Assembly: GCF_008001035.1 (NCBI RefSeq) | Contig: NZ_CP042856.1 | Span: 1,984,001-2,048,000, forward strand | DNA: 64,000 bases | Reading direction: 5' to 3' | From: Salinibacterium sp. dk2585 | GTDB lineage: Bacteria > Actinomycetota > Actinomycetes > Actinomycetales > Microbacteriaceae | In this document: in pieces, positions 48,056-57,389 of the stretch | How positions within the stretch are numbered: position 1 is the first letter of the stretch | How the letters are laid out: the number at the start of each line of letters is the position of its first letter | Notes under the pieces: generated by a model | What the model was told of the DNA's origin: nothing | Database searches by the model: none | The model's input: the letters and a program-made list of their open reading frames with translations, nothing else | Made by a program: the position numbers and the translations under genes

Positions 48056-48634
48056 CTACTTGAGCGACTTCTGCATCAAGATGGTGCCGAGCCAGCGGTC
48101 GAACTTGAAGCCGACACGGCCCATGCGCCCGATCTCCTTGAAGCCGAACTGCTCGTGGAGGCGGATCGAGCCCTCCGCACCACGGTCGGCGATGACGGCA
48201 ACGATCTCCTTGATACCGGCCGCACGGGAACGCTCGACCAGCTCGGCCATGAGGGCGCGCCCGAGGCCCTTGCCGGTCGCGGCCGGGCCGAGGTAGATGG
48301 AGTTCTCGACCGTGTAGCGGTAGGCCGCCTTCTCCTTCCACGGGTACACGTAGGCGAAGCCCAGGATCTCGCCCGTTGGGCTCACGGCGACGAGGAATGG
48401 GAAGCCCAGCTTCTGCATGTGCCCGAACTTCGAGCGAAGCGAGCGCAGCGTCATGGGTGACTCGTCGAACGTCACCGTCGTGTTGGCGACGTAGTGGTTG
48501 TAGATCTCCCGCACGGTGGGCAGGTCTTCCACGGTCCCCTCCCGGACCGTGTAGGAGAAGACCTCCCGCTCGGGGGCCGGCGGTCGAAGGTGAGCGGGAA
48601 GCGTGCGTCGCTCGAGGTATTCCTCTTCAAGCAT
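48056..48634 (-). CDS. GNAT family N-acetyltransferase (Pat/YncA-like)
   Basis: A 192-residue acetyltransferase starting MLEEEYLERRTLP. The segments REIYNHYVANTTVTFDESP, VENSIYLGPAATGKGLGRAL (acetyl-CoA loop) and GFKEIGRMGRVGFKFDRWLG are typical of the phosphinothricin/methionine sulfoximine acetyltransferase branch. A physiological substrate cannot be named. Its ATG overlaps the permease stop (TGATG), so it belongs to the ABC operon. Confidence 0.9.
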   Translation of the reverse strand: MLEEEYLERRTLPAHLRPPAPEREVFSYTVREGTVEDLPTVREIYNHYVANTTVTFDESPMTLRSLRSKFGHMQKLGFPFLVAVSPTGEILGFAYVYPWKEKAAYRYTVENSIYLGPAATGKGLGRALMAELVERSRAAGIKEIVAVIADRGAEGSIRLHEQFGFKEIGRMGRVGFKFDRWLGTILMQKSLK

Positions 48635-49440
48635 CAGGTGACATCCCTCCGCCAGGTCGTGACTGCGCCGATCGTCGCGGCGACGGCTGCGAACGCGAGG
48701 AGAACGAGACCACCCTGCCACCATTCGAGCAAGGCGCCCGACGACGGACCCGACATGACCGCGAAGACGCTCGACCCCACGAGCGCATCGCCCGCGGCTC
48801 CCGGGAGGAAGCGACCGATCTCGGCGAAGCCCTCCACGAGCATCCCGACCGTGCGCAGGATCGGTTCGACGAACTGGGTGAAGGCGAGCAAGACGACGAT
48901 CGCGGCGATCTGGTTGGGGATCAGTGTGCCGAGCCCCACCCCGATGATCGCCCAGATGCCCATCGCAAGCACGGCGCGGCCGAACATGAGCCAGGTCTGC
49001 GAGTCGTCCAGCCCTGTCACCATGTCGCCCGCGGCGAGGAGGGGCGCTCCGACGGCGACGGATGCCGCGAGGGCAACGACGCCATAGAAGATGCCGAAGC
49101 AGAACAGTGTCACGAGCTTGGCGGCGAGCACGGTTCCGCGGCGCGGCGTCGCGAGGAAGGTGGGCGTGAGGGTCTGGTGCCGCACCTCGCCCGTGACCGA
49201 GAGCGTGCCCAGGATGACCGGGAACACGTAGCCGACCGTGACGGCGACGCTGTAGACGAGCTCGTGCAGGCCGTCCAGTCCGCCCGCATCCTGGGCGCCA
49301 GGGAAGAGCCCGCCGAAGGCCGCCCCCAGCGCTCCCGCCGTGAACGCCACGTAGACGGCGAGGATGAGTGCGAGCACCCACCACATGCGGGTCGTCGTGA
49401 GCTTCGTGAACTCTGAGCGCAACGCTCCCGTGAACCTCAC
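48634..49440 (-). CDS. ABC-2 type transporter permease
   Basis: A 268-residue membrane protein with six predicted helices, beginning FTGALRSEFTKLTTTRMWWV, a usual start for actinobacterial drug/lantibiotic-type ABC permeases. It includes TLSVTGEVRHQTLTPTFLAT. It overlaps the ATPase gene by 4 nt upstream and the GNAT gene by 1 nt downstream. The substrate is unknown. Confidence 0.88.
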   Translation of the reverse strand: MRFTGALRSEFTKLTTTRMWWVLALILAVYVAFTAGALGAAFGGLFPGAQDAGGLDGLHELVYSVAVTVGYVFPVILGTLSVTGEVRHQTLTPTFLATPRRGTVLAAKLVTLFCFGIFYGVVALAASVAVGAPLLAAGDMVTGLDDSQTWLMFGRAVLAMGIWAIIGVGLGTLIPNQIAAIVVLLAFTQFVEPILRTVGMLVEGFAEIGRFLPGAAGDALVGSSVFAVMSGPSSGALLEWWQGGLVLLAFAAVAATIGAVTTWRRDVT

Positions 49441-50345
49441 TTGGAGCCTCCTTCGCCCACGATGTCGAGGAATGACTGCTCGAGTCCGCCGTGACGCGGT
49501 GCAAGCAACGAGAGGGGGATGCCCGCCGAGAGCGCGGCGATTCCGACCGCGGCGGCGTCGATGCCCGTGATCGCGAGGCCGCCGTCGGCCACCTCAGCGG
49601 TGCCTCCCGCCGCCAGGACGGCTGCGGCGAGCGCCGCGCGGTCCGGCGCATCCGCCATGACGGCGCCGCCCGTTTCGAGCCCCTCGAGTGAGCCCTCGTA
49701 GACGAGCTTGCCGCCCGAGATGATCACGACCCGGTCGACGCTCTGCTGCACCTCGCTCAGGAGGTGCGACGAGACGAGCACCGTGCGCCCCTCCGCTGCG
49801 AGGTCGCGCAGGAAGGTGCGGATCCAACGAATGCCCTCCGGGTCGAGCCCGTTGACAGGTTCGTCGAGCACGAGCACGCTCGGGTCGCCAAGCAGTGCCC
49901 CCGCAAGGCCGAGCCGCTGCCGCATTCCCAGCGAGTAGCCGCCAACGCGTCGGTCGCCGTAGTCACCCAGGCCGACGAGTCCGAGCACCGTGTCGACGCG
50001 CGAGCGGTCGATGCCACCGGCGGCGGCGAGGACTCGAAGGTGGTTGCGTGCCGTGCGACCGGGGTGGAAGCTGGCCGCTTCGAGCGCAGTGCCGACCGTC
50101 GCCATGGCGCGCGGCAGGTCGCGGTAGCGCTTTCCGCCGATCGTCGCGGTGCCCGAGCTTGGCTGCACGAGCCCGAGGAGCATGCGGAGCGTCGTCGTCT
50201 TGCCCGCCCCATTGGGGCCGAGGAACCCGGTGACGGCGCCGGAGGGCACCGTGAAGCTCAGGTTTGAGACGGCCTCGACCGGGCCGAACCGCTTGGTGAG
50301 TCCAGAGAACTCGATCGTGTGCCCCTCACGCGCGTCGTTCGCCAC
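49437..50345 (-). CDS. ABC transporter ATP-binding protein
   Basis: A 302-residue ATPase with Walker A GPNGAGKTTTLRM, signature YSLGMRQRLGLAGAL, Walker B VLVLDEPVNGLDPEG and the switch histidine in VSSHLLSEV. The type is that of DrrA/bacitracin-like exporters. The start is GTG with a GAGG sequence about 6 nt upstream. It forms a three-gene operon with the permease and GNAT enzyme. Confidence 0.93.
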   Translation of the reverse strand: MANDAREGHTIEFSGLTKRFGPVEAVSNLSFTVPSGAVTGFLGPNGAGKTTTLRMLLGLVQPSSGTATIGGKRYRDLPRAMATVGTALEAASFHPGRTARNHLRVLAAAGGIDRSRVDTVLGLVGLGDYGDRRVGGYSLGMRQRLGLAGALLGDPSVLVLDEPVNGLDPEGIRWIRTFLRDLAAEGRTVLVSSHLLSEVQQSVDRVVIISGGKLVYEGSLEGLETGGAVMADAPDRAALAAAVLAAGGTAEVADGGLAITGIDAAAVGIAALSAGIPLSLLAPRHGGLEQSFLDIVGEGGSK

Positions 50346-50395
50346 CAGGCCTCGTCTCCCATCACGCCGCTAGGGCTTCGCTCGCTCGGTTCGTC

Positions 50396-51073
50396 TCATT
50401 CGAGGCGCCAGTCGATCCCCTCGGAACCCTGCTGCTCCAAGAGCATATTCGTCCGGCTGAACGGCCGCGAGCCAAAAAAGCCGCGCGATGCCGAAAGGGG
50501 GCTCGGATGCGCCGAGGTGATCATGGGGACGCCCGCCAGGAGCGGAGCGGCCGCTTCGGCCTGCTTCCCCCACAGGATGGCCACGAGTGGCCCGCCTCGC
50601 TGCGCAAGCGTCCGAAGCGCGGCATCCGTGACCCGCTCCCAGCCCCAGCCCTTGTGCGAGCCGGACTCGCCCGGCCGCACCGTGAGCACCCGGTTGAGCA
50701 ACAGCACGCCGCGGTCGGCCCATGCCGAGAGGTCGCCGTGGGAGGCGGGCGGAATGCCGAGGTCATCGTCCAGCTCACGGTAGATGTTGACGAGACTGCG
50801 CGGCAGCGGCCGCACGTGGCGCTCGACCGCGAAGGCGAGGCCGATGGAGTGGCCCGGCGTCGGGTAGGGGTCCTGCCCCACGATCACGACGCGCACGGCG
50901 TCGAGCGGCGTGCGGAAGGCGCGCAGCACGTTCTCGCCCGCCGGCAGGTAGTGGGCCCCCTCCGCCACCTCCTGTCGCAGTCGCTCGCCCAGCGTGGCGA
51001 TATCGGATGCCACGGGCTCGAGCGCCTGCGCCCAGCCCTCGTCGACCAGCTCGTGCAGGCGCTGCGGGGTCAT
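50396..51073 (-). CDS. ung: Uracil-DNA glycosylase
   Basis: A 225-residue family 1 UDG that removes uracil from DNA. The water-activating motif [17 protein letters not shown] and the minor-groove loop [20 protein letters not shown] are intact. I use the ATG giving [13 protein letters not shown]; the longer upstream reading overlaps the divergent promoter region and lacks similarity. It is divergent from the MFS gene. Confidence 0.96.
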   Translation of the reverse strand: MTPQRLHELVDEGWAQALEPVASDIATLGERLRQEVAEGAHYLPAGENVLRAFRTPLDAVRVVIVGQDPYPTPGHSIGLAFAVERHVRPLPRSLVNIYRELDDDLGIPPASHGDLSAWADRGVLLLNRVLTVRPGESGSHKGWGWERVTDAALRTLAQRGGPLVAILWGKQAEAAAPLLAGVPMITSAHPSPLSASRGFFGSRPFSRTNMLLEQQGSEGIDWRLE

Positions 51074-51141
51074 GCGGCGACGTTCTCGGTCATGTGGCCC
51101 ATCACTCGAAGAGGGGAATACGGCACAGCCATTCTGGCCGC

Positions 51142-51147
51142 TACGCT
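51142..51147 (+). promoter_or_regulatory. -10 element of the MFS gene (leaderless start)
   Basis: TACGCT is followed by six C residues and then the ATG at 51154. No Shine-Dalgarno sequence is present. Confidence 0.55.
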
Positions 51148-51153
51148 CCCCCC

Positions 51154-52665
51154 ATGCGCACACTCTTGGCGGGACGGTCGGGCGCCGTCACCGCGGGCCT
51201 CATCGGCTATCTCTTCTTCGTCGAGTTCGTCAGCGGCATCCTGCAGGGCTTCTACGTGCCCCTCATTCCCGACCTCGTCGACTACCTCGGCATCATCGAC
51301 GCCGACTTCAACGTCTTCGAGGGCGCCCAGTTGCTGCTCTCCGCCCTCGTCGTGCCCGTACTTGCGAAGCTCGGCGACATGTACGGCCACAAGCGCATCC
51401 TGCTCATCTCGACCGTGCTGACGGCGGCGGCGACCTGGTGGCTCGCCTTCGCGGGCGATTTCACGAGCTTTCTCATCGCGTGGACCCTGCAGGGCTTCTA
51501 CGTCGTATGGCTGCCGCTCGAGGTCGCCCTCATCTTCGACAAGGGGCGCCGCACGGGCCACGCCGCCTCGGCCACGCGCAAGGCGGCCGCCTTGCTCATC
51601 GTCGGCCTCGAGGCCGGCGCGATCGCGGGCGCACTCGGCGGCAGTGCCGTGTTCGGCGCGTTCGGCGGCGAGGAGGAACTCTTCACCTCGATGGTGCCGA
51701 CCCTCATGGTGCCCGCGATCGCCGTGACGCTCGTGTTCTTCGTGATCCTCTTCGGGGTTCCCGAGTCGGAGCCACTGCCGGGGAGGAGCCTCGACTGGGC
51801 CGGCTTCTCGATGCTCACGGCGGGCCTCCTGCTGATCACCTCGGGGCTCACCTTCCTCAAGTTCAACGGGCCCGAGACCTGGTGGGTCTGGGCCGTCATC
51901 GCGCTCGGGGTGCTCACCTTCGTGCCCTTCACCCGCTTCGAGCTCAGGCAGCCCGACCCCGCGATCGACCTCCGGGTGCTCGCGCAGCCCAACATGTGGC
52001 CCGTGCAGTTGACGGCGTTCCTCATCGGCATCTCGATCCTGGGCGCGCAGGCGCCCCTCTCGACCTTCGCGGGCACCGACCCCGGCGAGGTGGGTTTCGG
52101 CCTCGGCCTCGCTTCCAGCAGCATCTCGCTCCTGATCGGTGTCTACCTGCTGTCGATGATCGTGGGGGCGCTCCTGTTCCCCGTCGCCTCGCGCCTCACC
52201 TCCCCGCGCACCGCCCTCATCGGCGCGGCGATGCTCGTGGCGATCGGCTACCTGCTGTTCCTGCCCTTCCACTCGGAGGTGTGGCAGGTGTTCACCAACA
52301 TGGCGATCGCGGGCATCGGCTCCGGCGTGCTCATGGGCGCCATGCCGGCCGCCGCAGCCGCGGCAGCACCTCGAGGGCAGACGGGTGTGGCATCCGCCCT
52401 CACGAACACCACCAAGACGATCGGTGGATCCTTCGCCTCATCGGTGTTCGCGATCGTGCTGACGATCGGTGCCGTGCAGGTCGCCGGCTCGACCGCGAGC
52501 AGCCTCTTCGGCTACATGGTCGTGTGGTCACTGTGCGGGGGCGGCGCGCTCATCGCCACGCTGCTGCTCTTCGCGGTGCCGAAGCTCGCGTTCTCTGACG
52601 AGGCAAATGCAGGCGAGACGGATGCCGACGCCGAGACGGTCGCGGCAGTGACGGCCGCGCAGTAG
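51154..52665 (+). CDS. MFS transporter
   Basis: A 503-residue major facilitator with about 14 predicted membrane helices, the DHA2-like size. The loop between helices 2 and 3 reads [18 protein letters not shown], the MFS signature. The acidic tail ([19 protein letters not shown]) is cytoplasmic. Drug export is a usual role for this size class, but the substrate is unknown. The ATG is preceded by TACGCT and six C residues. It converges with the SDR gene, 2 bp between stops. Confidence 0.9.
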   Translation: MRTLLAGRSGAVTAGLIGYLFFVEFVSGILQGFYVPLIPDLVDYLGIIDADFNVFEGAQLLLSALVVPVLAKLGDMYGHKRILLISTVLTAAATWWLAFAGDFTSFLIAWTLQGFYVVWLPLEVALIFDKGRRTGHAASATRKAAALLIVGLEAGAIAGALGGSAVFGAFGGEEELFTSMVPTLMVPAIAVTLVFFVILFGVPESEPLPGRSLDWAGFSMLTAGLLLITSGLTFLKFNGPETWWVWAVIALGVLTFVPFTRFELRQPDPAIDLRVLAQPNMWPVQLTAFLIGISILGAQAPLSTFAGTDPGEVGFGLGLASSSISLLIGVYLLSMIVGALLFPVASRLTSPRTALIGAAMLVAIGYLLFLPFHSEVWQVFTNMAIAGIGSGVLMGAMPAAAAAAAPRGQTGVASALTNTTKTIGGSFASSVFAIVLTIGAVQVAGSTASSLFGYMVVWSLCGGGALIATLLLFAVPKLAFSDEANAGETDADAETVAAVTAAQ

Positions 52666-52667
52666 CG

Positions 52668-53462
52668 TCAGGCCTTCGGCTCCAGGGGCCCGCGCACGAG
52701 CTTGTGCTGGGCCGCCTGCGCGACGGGACGCACGACCGCGAGGTCGATATTGACGTGCCCCGGCAGGCTCAGCATGTCGGTGATGACCCGGGCGACATCC
52801 TCCGCCGTGAGCGGATGCTCCACCCCCTCATAGAGGCGGTCAGCCGCCTCCCTGTCACCCCCGAGCCGCTTGAGGGTGAACTCCTCCGTGCGCACCATGC
52901 CGGGCGCGACCTCCAGCACGCGGATCGGCTCGCCCGCGAGTTCGAGCCTGAGCGCGCCGACGAGCGCGTGGGCGCCGAACTTGGCGGCGTTGTAGCCCCC
53001 GCCGCCCTCGTAGGCGACGAGACCGGCCGTCGAGGTGAGCGTGAGGATGTCGGCGTGCGGGATGTCGGCCTCGCCCGTGGCATCCGTCGCTCCCCGTCGC
53101 AGGAGCGGCAGGAGCGCCTCGGTGACCCGCTTGACCGCGAGCACGTTGACGTCAAACATGCGCGCCCAGTCATCGGCCGAGCTCTCCTCGACCGTCGCAA
53201 CACCGAAGGCCCCGCCCGCGTTGTTGATGAGCGCGTGCAGCGGGCCGTCGGCCTCGAGCCATTCGCGCAGGGCATCGACCTCGGACTGCACCGTGAGGTC
53301 GGCGACGAAGATCCGCGCGCCCGTCTCCGCGGCGAGCGCCTCGAGCCGCTCGGCGCGACGAGCGACGCCCACGACATCCCAGCCGCGAGCGACCAGGGCG
53401 CGTACCGTCGCCGCGCCTATACCCGAACTTGCTCCCGTGACAACCGCTCGTCTCGCATTCAC
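52668..53462 (-). CDS. Short-chain dehydrogenase/reductase (YdfG-like)
   Basis: A 264-residue classical SDR. The cofactor motif is VTGASSGIGAATV, NNAGGAFG is the structural motif, and the catalytic Tyr and Lys are in YNAAKFGAHAL. The form resembles YdfG-type 3-hydroxy acid dehydrogenases using NADP. The start is GTG with TACCGT ending 6 nt before it and no Shine-Dalgarno. It diverges from the acyltransferase gene by 37 bp. Confidence 0.9.
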   Translation of the reverse strand: MNARRAVVTGASSGIGAATVRALVARGWDVVGVARRAERLEALAAETGARIFVADLTVQSEVDALREWLEADGPLHALINNAGGAFGVATVEESSADDWARMFDVNVLAVKRVTEALLPLLRRGATDATGEADIPHADILTLTSTAGLVAYEGGGGYNAAKFGAHALVGALRLELAGEPIRVLEVAPGMVRTEEFTLKRLGGDREAADRLYEGVEHPLTAEDVARVITDMLSLPGHVNIDLAVVRPVAQAAQHKLVRGPLEPKA

Positions 53463-53468
53463 AGGTCC

Positions 53469-53474
53469 ACGGTA
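53469..53474 (-). promoter_or_regulatory. -10 element of the SDR gene (leaderless start)
   Basis: TACCGT on the minus strand (in GATACCGTGG) ends 6 nt before the GTG at 53462. Confidence 0.5.
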
Positions 53475-53486
53475 TCGCCCCGTTCA

Positions 53487-53492
53487 TATGCT
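53487..53492 (+). promoter_or_regulatory. -10 element of the acyltransferase gene (leaderless start)
   Basis: TATGCT ends 7 nt before the ATG at 53500. It lies 12 bp from the divergent -10 of the SDR gene, so the two promoters must overlap upstream. Confidence 0.55.
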
Positions 53493-53499
53493 GTGGACT

Positions 53500-54648
53500 A
53501 TGGAGGGATCTGCGTCGCCGTCACGCCAGCGAGTACGCGTGCGCGTGCCGCTGTGGGACAACGCGCGCTTCATCGCCGTGACGCTCGTGGTCGTGGGGCA
53601 CGCGATCCAGAGGCTGGCGCTTGAGGACGACGTCGCGCTGACGGTCTACCTCTTCATCTACGCCTTCCACATGCCGGCATTCGCGATCATCAGCGGCTAT
53701 TTCTCCAAGCCGGGGCCGCCGAATGCGCGGCAGATGCAGAAGGTCATCACCGACATCCTTCTGCCGTACCTGATCATGGAGACGATCTGGACGGTCGTGA
53801 AGGGCCTCGCGAACTGGCCAGACGGCTTCGACCCCAATCCCTCGCAGCCGTCGTGGACGCTGTGGTTCCTGCTCGCCCTCGGTTTCTTCCGGCTGATCCT
53901 CCCCTACCTCGCGCTCCTGCGCTGGCCCCTCGCGTGGGCGCTCCTGCTCTCGATCGGCGTCGGCTATCTCACGAACGTCGACAGCACCTTCTCGCTCTCG
54001 CGCGCGATCGGCATCCTGCCCTTCTTCGTACTGGGCTGGAAGCTGCACGAGTGGAACATCATCGAGCGCTGGCGCGTCGCCGGTTCGGCACTGTGGTGGT
54101 TCCGCTGCGGCGCGATCGTGACCTTCGCGATCTCGGCGAGCGTGCTGTGGGCCAACATCGACGGCTGGCGCGAGATGAACCTCAAGAACTGGTTCTTCTA
54201 CGACGATGCCTACGCGCAGCTCGGCGGCACCTTCTGGTGGGCCGGCCTCGTGCGCCTCGCGATCATCATCGTTGCCGTCATCCTCTCGGCGGCCTTCTTC
54301 GTGCTGGTGCCCCGCTCCAACACGTGGTTCACCTCGTTCGGGCAGGCGACCATGTATATCTACCTGCTCCACAGCTTTGTGCTCTACCCGATCCGCCAGA
54401 CCACCTTCCTCCGCGAGCATGCGAGCGTGCCGTGGCTCCTCGCCATGATCGTCGTGGGCGTGCTCATCAGCATCGCCCTCGCCTCCCGCCCCGTCCGCCG
54501 CATCTTCCGCCCGCTGATCGAGCCGAAGCCCCGTTGGCTCTTCGCGAAGGGCGAGGAACGCCCGCCCGGGCCGTCCAAGGTCGACCCGACGGGTTCGCTG
54601 CGGGTCATCCCCCGTGAGAATCGGCACCCTCCGACCCCGAAGCGGTGA
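53500..54648 (+). CDS. Acyltransferase 3 family membrane protein
   Basis: A 382-residue polytopic acyltransferase (OafA/fucose 4-O-acetylase type). The N-terminal segment LWDNARFIAVTLVVVGHAIQ carries the catalytic-histidine region; HMPAFAIISGYFS and ATMYIYLLHSFVLYPIRQTT are family features. About ten membrane helices are predicted. It probably acetylates a surface polysaccharide or lipid. I prefer the ATG at 53500 because TATGCT ends 7 nt before it; an ATG at 53488 is also in frame. Confidence 0.88.
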   Translation: MEGSASPSRQRVRVRVPLWDNARFIAVTLVVVGHAIQRLALEDDVALTVYLFIYAFHMPAFAIISGYFSKPGPPNARQMQKVITDILLPYLIMETIWTVVKGLANWPDGFDPNPSQPSWTLWFLLALGFFRLILPYLALLRWPLAWALLLSIGVGYLTNVDSTFSLSRAIGILPFFVLGWKLHEWNIIERWRVAGSALWWFRCGAIVTFAISASVLWANIDGWREMNLKNWFFYDDAYAQLGGTFWWAGLVRLAIIIVAVILSAAFFVLVPRSNTWFTSFGQATMYIYLLHSFVLYPIRQTTFLREHASVPWLLAMIVVGVLISIALASRPVRRIFRPLIEPKPRWLFAKGEERPPGPSKVDPTGSLRVIPRENRHPPTPKR

Positions 54649-54689
54649 CGAGCGGATGCCGCGGCGCGTTACCGAGTGTGTCGCCCCCT

Positions 54690-54718
54690 TTGACCCCATC
54701 CCCCGCAGTTCCTATGCT
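54690..54718 (+). promoter_or_regulatory. Promoter of metY
   Basis: TTGACC at 54690-54695, a 17-nt spacer and TATGCT at 54713-54718 form the best-matching promoter in the window. The leader to the GTG is about 42 nt and ends with GAGGAG. No SAM or other riboswitch structure is evident in so short a leader. Confidence 0.75.
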
Positions 54719-54766
54719 CGACCCCGGGGCGCCGAGGTGCGGGGCCGCGAATCGAGGAGCACGACA

Positions 54767-56086
54767 GTGAGCGACGACTGGAAGTTCGAGACCAAGCAGA
54801 TCCACGCCGGTGCGGCGCCCGATCCTGTCACCAACGCCAGGGCGACCCCGCTCTACCGCACGACGGCCTACGTCTTCAACGACGCCGACCACGCCAAGAA
54901 CCTCTTCGCGCTCGCGGAGTTCGGCAACATCTACACGCGCATCCAGAACCCGACGCAGGACGTCGTCGAGCAGCGCGTCGCCGCGCTCGAGGGCGGCACC
55001 GCGGCGCTCGCGCTCGCCTCCGGCCAGTCGGCGACCTCGCTCGCGATCCTCAACATCGCGCAGGCTGGTGACCACATCGTCTCGTCGTCGTCGATCTACG
55101 GCGGCACCTACAACCTGTTCGAATACACCCTGCGCAAGCTCGGCATCGAGACGACCTTCGTCGAGAACCAGGATGACCCGAACGAGTGGGCCGCGGCCAT
55201 CCGCCCCAACACCAAGCTCCTCTTCGGCGAGACGATCGGCAACCCCAAGATCAACATCCTCGATATCGCCGCCGTCGCCCAGGTCGCGCACGACAACGGC
55301 CTGCCGCTCATCGTGGACAACACGATCGCGACGCCGTACCTCATCCGTCCGCTCGAGCACGGTGCCGACATCGTCGTGCACTCCGCGACCAAGTTCCTCG
55401 GCGGTCACGGCACGGCCCTCGGTGGCGTCATCGTCGACGGCGGACGCTTCAAGTGGTCGCAGAACGTCGAGAAGTTCCCGGGCCTCACGGAGCCCGACCC
55501 GAGCTACCACGGCGCGAGCTACACGACCGCAGTGGGCGACGAGATCGCCTTCGTCATCAAGGCGCGCGTGCAGCTGCTGCGCGACCTCGGCCCGGCCATC
55601 TCCCCCGACAACGCGTGGGGCCTCATCCAGGGCATCGAGACCCTCAGCCTGCGCATCGAGCGCCACGTGCAGAACGCACAGGAGGTCGCCGAGTGGCTCG
55701 ACAACCACCCGGATGTCGACACGGTCTACTACGCGGGCCTGCCGACGAGCCCGTGGTACGCGACCGCCAACAGGTACGCCCCGAAGGGCGTCGGCGCCGT
55801 GCTCTCCTTCGAGCTCAAGGGCGGTGTGGATGCCGGCCGCGCCTTCGTCAACGGGCTCTCGCTCTTCAGCCACGTCGCCAACATCGGTGACGTGCGCAGC
55901 CTCGTCATCCACCCCGCATCGACGACGCACTCGCAACTGACGCCCGAGCAGCAGCTCACGGCGGGCGTCACGCCCGGCCTCGTGCGCCTCTCGGTCGGAC
56001 TCGAGAGCATCGAGGACATCAAGACCGACCTCACGGCCGGCCTCGACGCCGCCCGCACGGTCGCGGAGGCTGCCCGCAACAGCTGA
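54767..56086 (+). CDS. metY: O-acetylhomoserine aminocarboxypropyltransferase (sulfhydrylase)
   Basis: A 439-residue PLP enzyme that makes homocysteine from O-acetylhomoserine and sulfide. The PLP lysine is in HSATKFLGGHGTALGG; FGETIGNPKINILDI and SPSYHG-like DPSYHGASYT are conserved in the MetY branch. The GTG start has GAGGAG eight bases before it and gives VSDDWKFETKQIHAG. metX follows 74 bp later and supplies the substrate. A hairpin in between may reduce read-through. Confidence 0.96.
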   Translation: MSDDWKFETKQIHAGAAPDPVTNARATPLYRTTAYVFNDADHAKNLFALAEFGNIYTRIQNPTQDVVEQRVAALEGGTAALALASGQSATSLAILNIAQAGDHIVSSSSIYGGTYNLFEYTLRKLGIETTFVENQDDPNEWAAAIRPNTKLLFGETIGNPKINILDIAAVAQVAHDNGLPLIVDNTIATPYLIRPLEHGADIVVHSATKFLGGHGTALGGVIVDGGRFKWSQNVEKFPGLTEPDPSYHGASYTTAVGDEIAFVIKARVQLLRDLGPAISPDNAWGLIQGIETLSLRIERHVQNAQEVAEWLDNHPDVDTVYYAGLPTSPWYATANRYAPKGVGAVLSFELKGGVDAGRAFVNGLSLFSHVANIGDVRSLVIHPASTTHSQLTPEQQLTAGVTPGLVRLSVGLESIEDIKTDLTAGLDAARTVAEAARNS

Positions 56087-56102
56087 GCCGTCGACATCGC
56101 AA

Positions 56103-56140
56103 GGGGGCCCGCGTAACAGGACGCGGGCCCCCTCGCGTTT
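56103..56140 (+). terminator. Terminator-like hairpin between metY and metX
   Basis: A perfect 12-bp stem (GGGGGCCCGCGT at 56103-56114 with 56121-56132) and a 6-nt loop, followed by TCGCGTTT. It suggests that metX also has its own promoter (GATACT at 56145-56150). Confidence 0.7.
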
Positions 56141-56160
56141 CGGGGATACTTGGGCGTGAC

Positions 56161-57366
56161 ATGGACTGGCAGACACCGGAAGACAGCGTTCCGTCGAGCT
56201 TCATCACCGAGGCCAACAATCGGGCGCTGATCGGCAAGCCGCCCGCAAGCGGCGCATGGCGCGAGGGCGACCCCGCCGGGCACCGTCGTTTTGCGAATCT
56301 CGGGCCCCTTCGCCTCGAGCGCGGCGGCCACATCCCGAACGTGCGGATGGCGTTCGAGACGTGGGGCGAGCTCAACGACGACGCCTCGAACGCGATCCTC
56401 GTGCTGCACGCCCTGACGGGAGACAGCCACGTCGTCGGCCCGCCCACCCTCGGGCATCCGACGACCGGGTGGTGGTCTGGCATCGTCGGGCCAGGGCGCT
56501 ACCTCGACACTGAGCGCTGGTTCATCGTCGCGCCCAACATGCTTGGCGGCTGCCAGGGAACGACCGGACCTGCCTCGCACACGACCGAGGGCATCGAGTG
56601 GGGCCCGCGGTTCCCCTACCTGACGATCCGCGACCAGGTCGCCGCCCAAGTGGCCTTCAGCGACTCGCTCGGCATCGACCGCTGGGCTGCCGTCGTCGGC
56701 GGCTCCATGGGAGGAATGCACGCGATCGAATGGGCCGTCGGGCATCCCGAGCGGCTCGAGCGGGTCGCCGTGCTCGCCGCGCCGGCGCTCAGCAGCGCCG
56801 ACCAGATCGCGCTCAACTCGGTGCAGATCGAGGCGATCCGGATGGACCCCGCCTTCTGCGGTGGCGACTACTACGACGCCGCAGACGGAGACGGGCCCTA
56901 TCGCGGCCTCGCGCTCGCCCGACGGATGGCGCTCCTCAATTACCGCTCGCCTGACGAGCTCAACGCCCGCTTCCAGCGCAGTTGGCAGAGCAATATCAGC
57001 CCCCTCGGCGACCAGGGCCGCTTCGCCGTCGAGAGCTACCTCGACTTCCACGGCAACAAGTTCACGCGCCGCTTCGACGCCAACTCCTACATCACGCTCG
57101 TCGAGGCCATGAACTCGCACGACATCGGCCGCGACCGTGGCGGCGTCGAGGCCGCGCTCGCGAAGGCGACGGCGAAGGCCCTCGTGCTGGGCATCGACAC
57201 CGATCGCCTCTTCCCCGTGCCCGACCAGCAGGAGATCGCCCGCGGCCTTGCGGGCAACATCGATGGCGACGACGCCATCGTGATCTCGTCGAGCTTCGGG
57301 CACGACGGCTTCCTGATCGAGGACGACCTCGTCGGGCCGCACCTGCGGAGGCTGCTCGCGTCATGA
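56161..57366 (+). CDS. metX: Homoserine O-acetyltransferase
   Basis: A 401-residue alpha/beta-hydrolase-fold enzyme acetylating homoserine with acetyl-CoA. The nucleophile serine is in VVGGSMGGMHAIEWAV, and the catalytic histidine in SSSFGHDGFLIEDD near the C-terminus. Length and motifs are those of the MetX branch. It consumes homoserine made by Hom in this window. Its stop overlaps the alternative ATG of the next gene by ATGA, so the response regulator may be co-transcribed with it. Confidence 0.95.
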   Translation: MDWQTPEDSVPSSFITEANNRALIGKPPASGAWREGDPAGHRRFANLGPLRLERGGHIPNVRMAFETWGELNDDASNAILVLHALTGDSHVVGPPTLGHPTTGWWSGIVGPGRYLDTERWFIVAPNMLGGCQGTTGPASHTTEGIEWGPRFPYLTIRDQVAAQVAFSDSLGIDRWAAVVGGSMGGMHAIEWAVGHPERLERVAVLAAPALSSADQIALNSVQIEAIRMDPAFCGGDYYDAADGDGPYRGLALARRMALLNYRSPDELNARFQRSWQSNISPLGDQGRFAVESYLDFHGNKFTRRFDANSYITLVEAMNSHDIGRDRGGVEAALAKATAKALVLGIDTDRLFPVPDQQEIARGLAGNIDGDDAIVISSSFGHDGFLIEDDLVGPHLRRLLAS

Positions 57367-57389
57367 GCCAAGCGCGCGGAGGCGGAGAC

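Noticed and set aside
54649-54766. Possible SAM riboswitch upstream of metY
   Set aside because: The leader after the clear promoter is only about 42 nt, too short for a known SAM riboswitch, and no conserved core is visible.
54605-56176. 523-codon minus-strand frame opposite metY
   Set aside because: Antisense shadow of a complete conserved gene.
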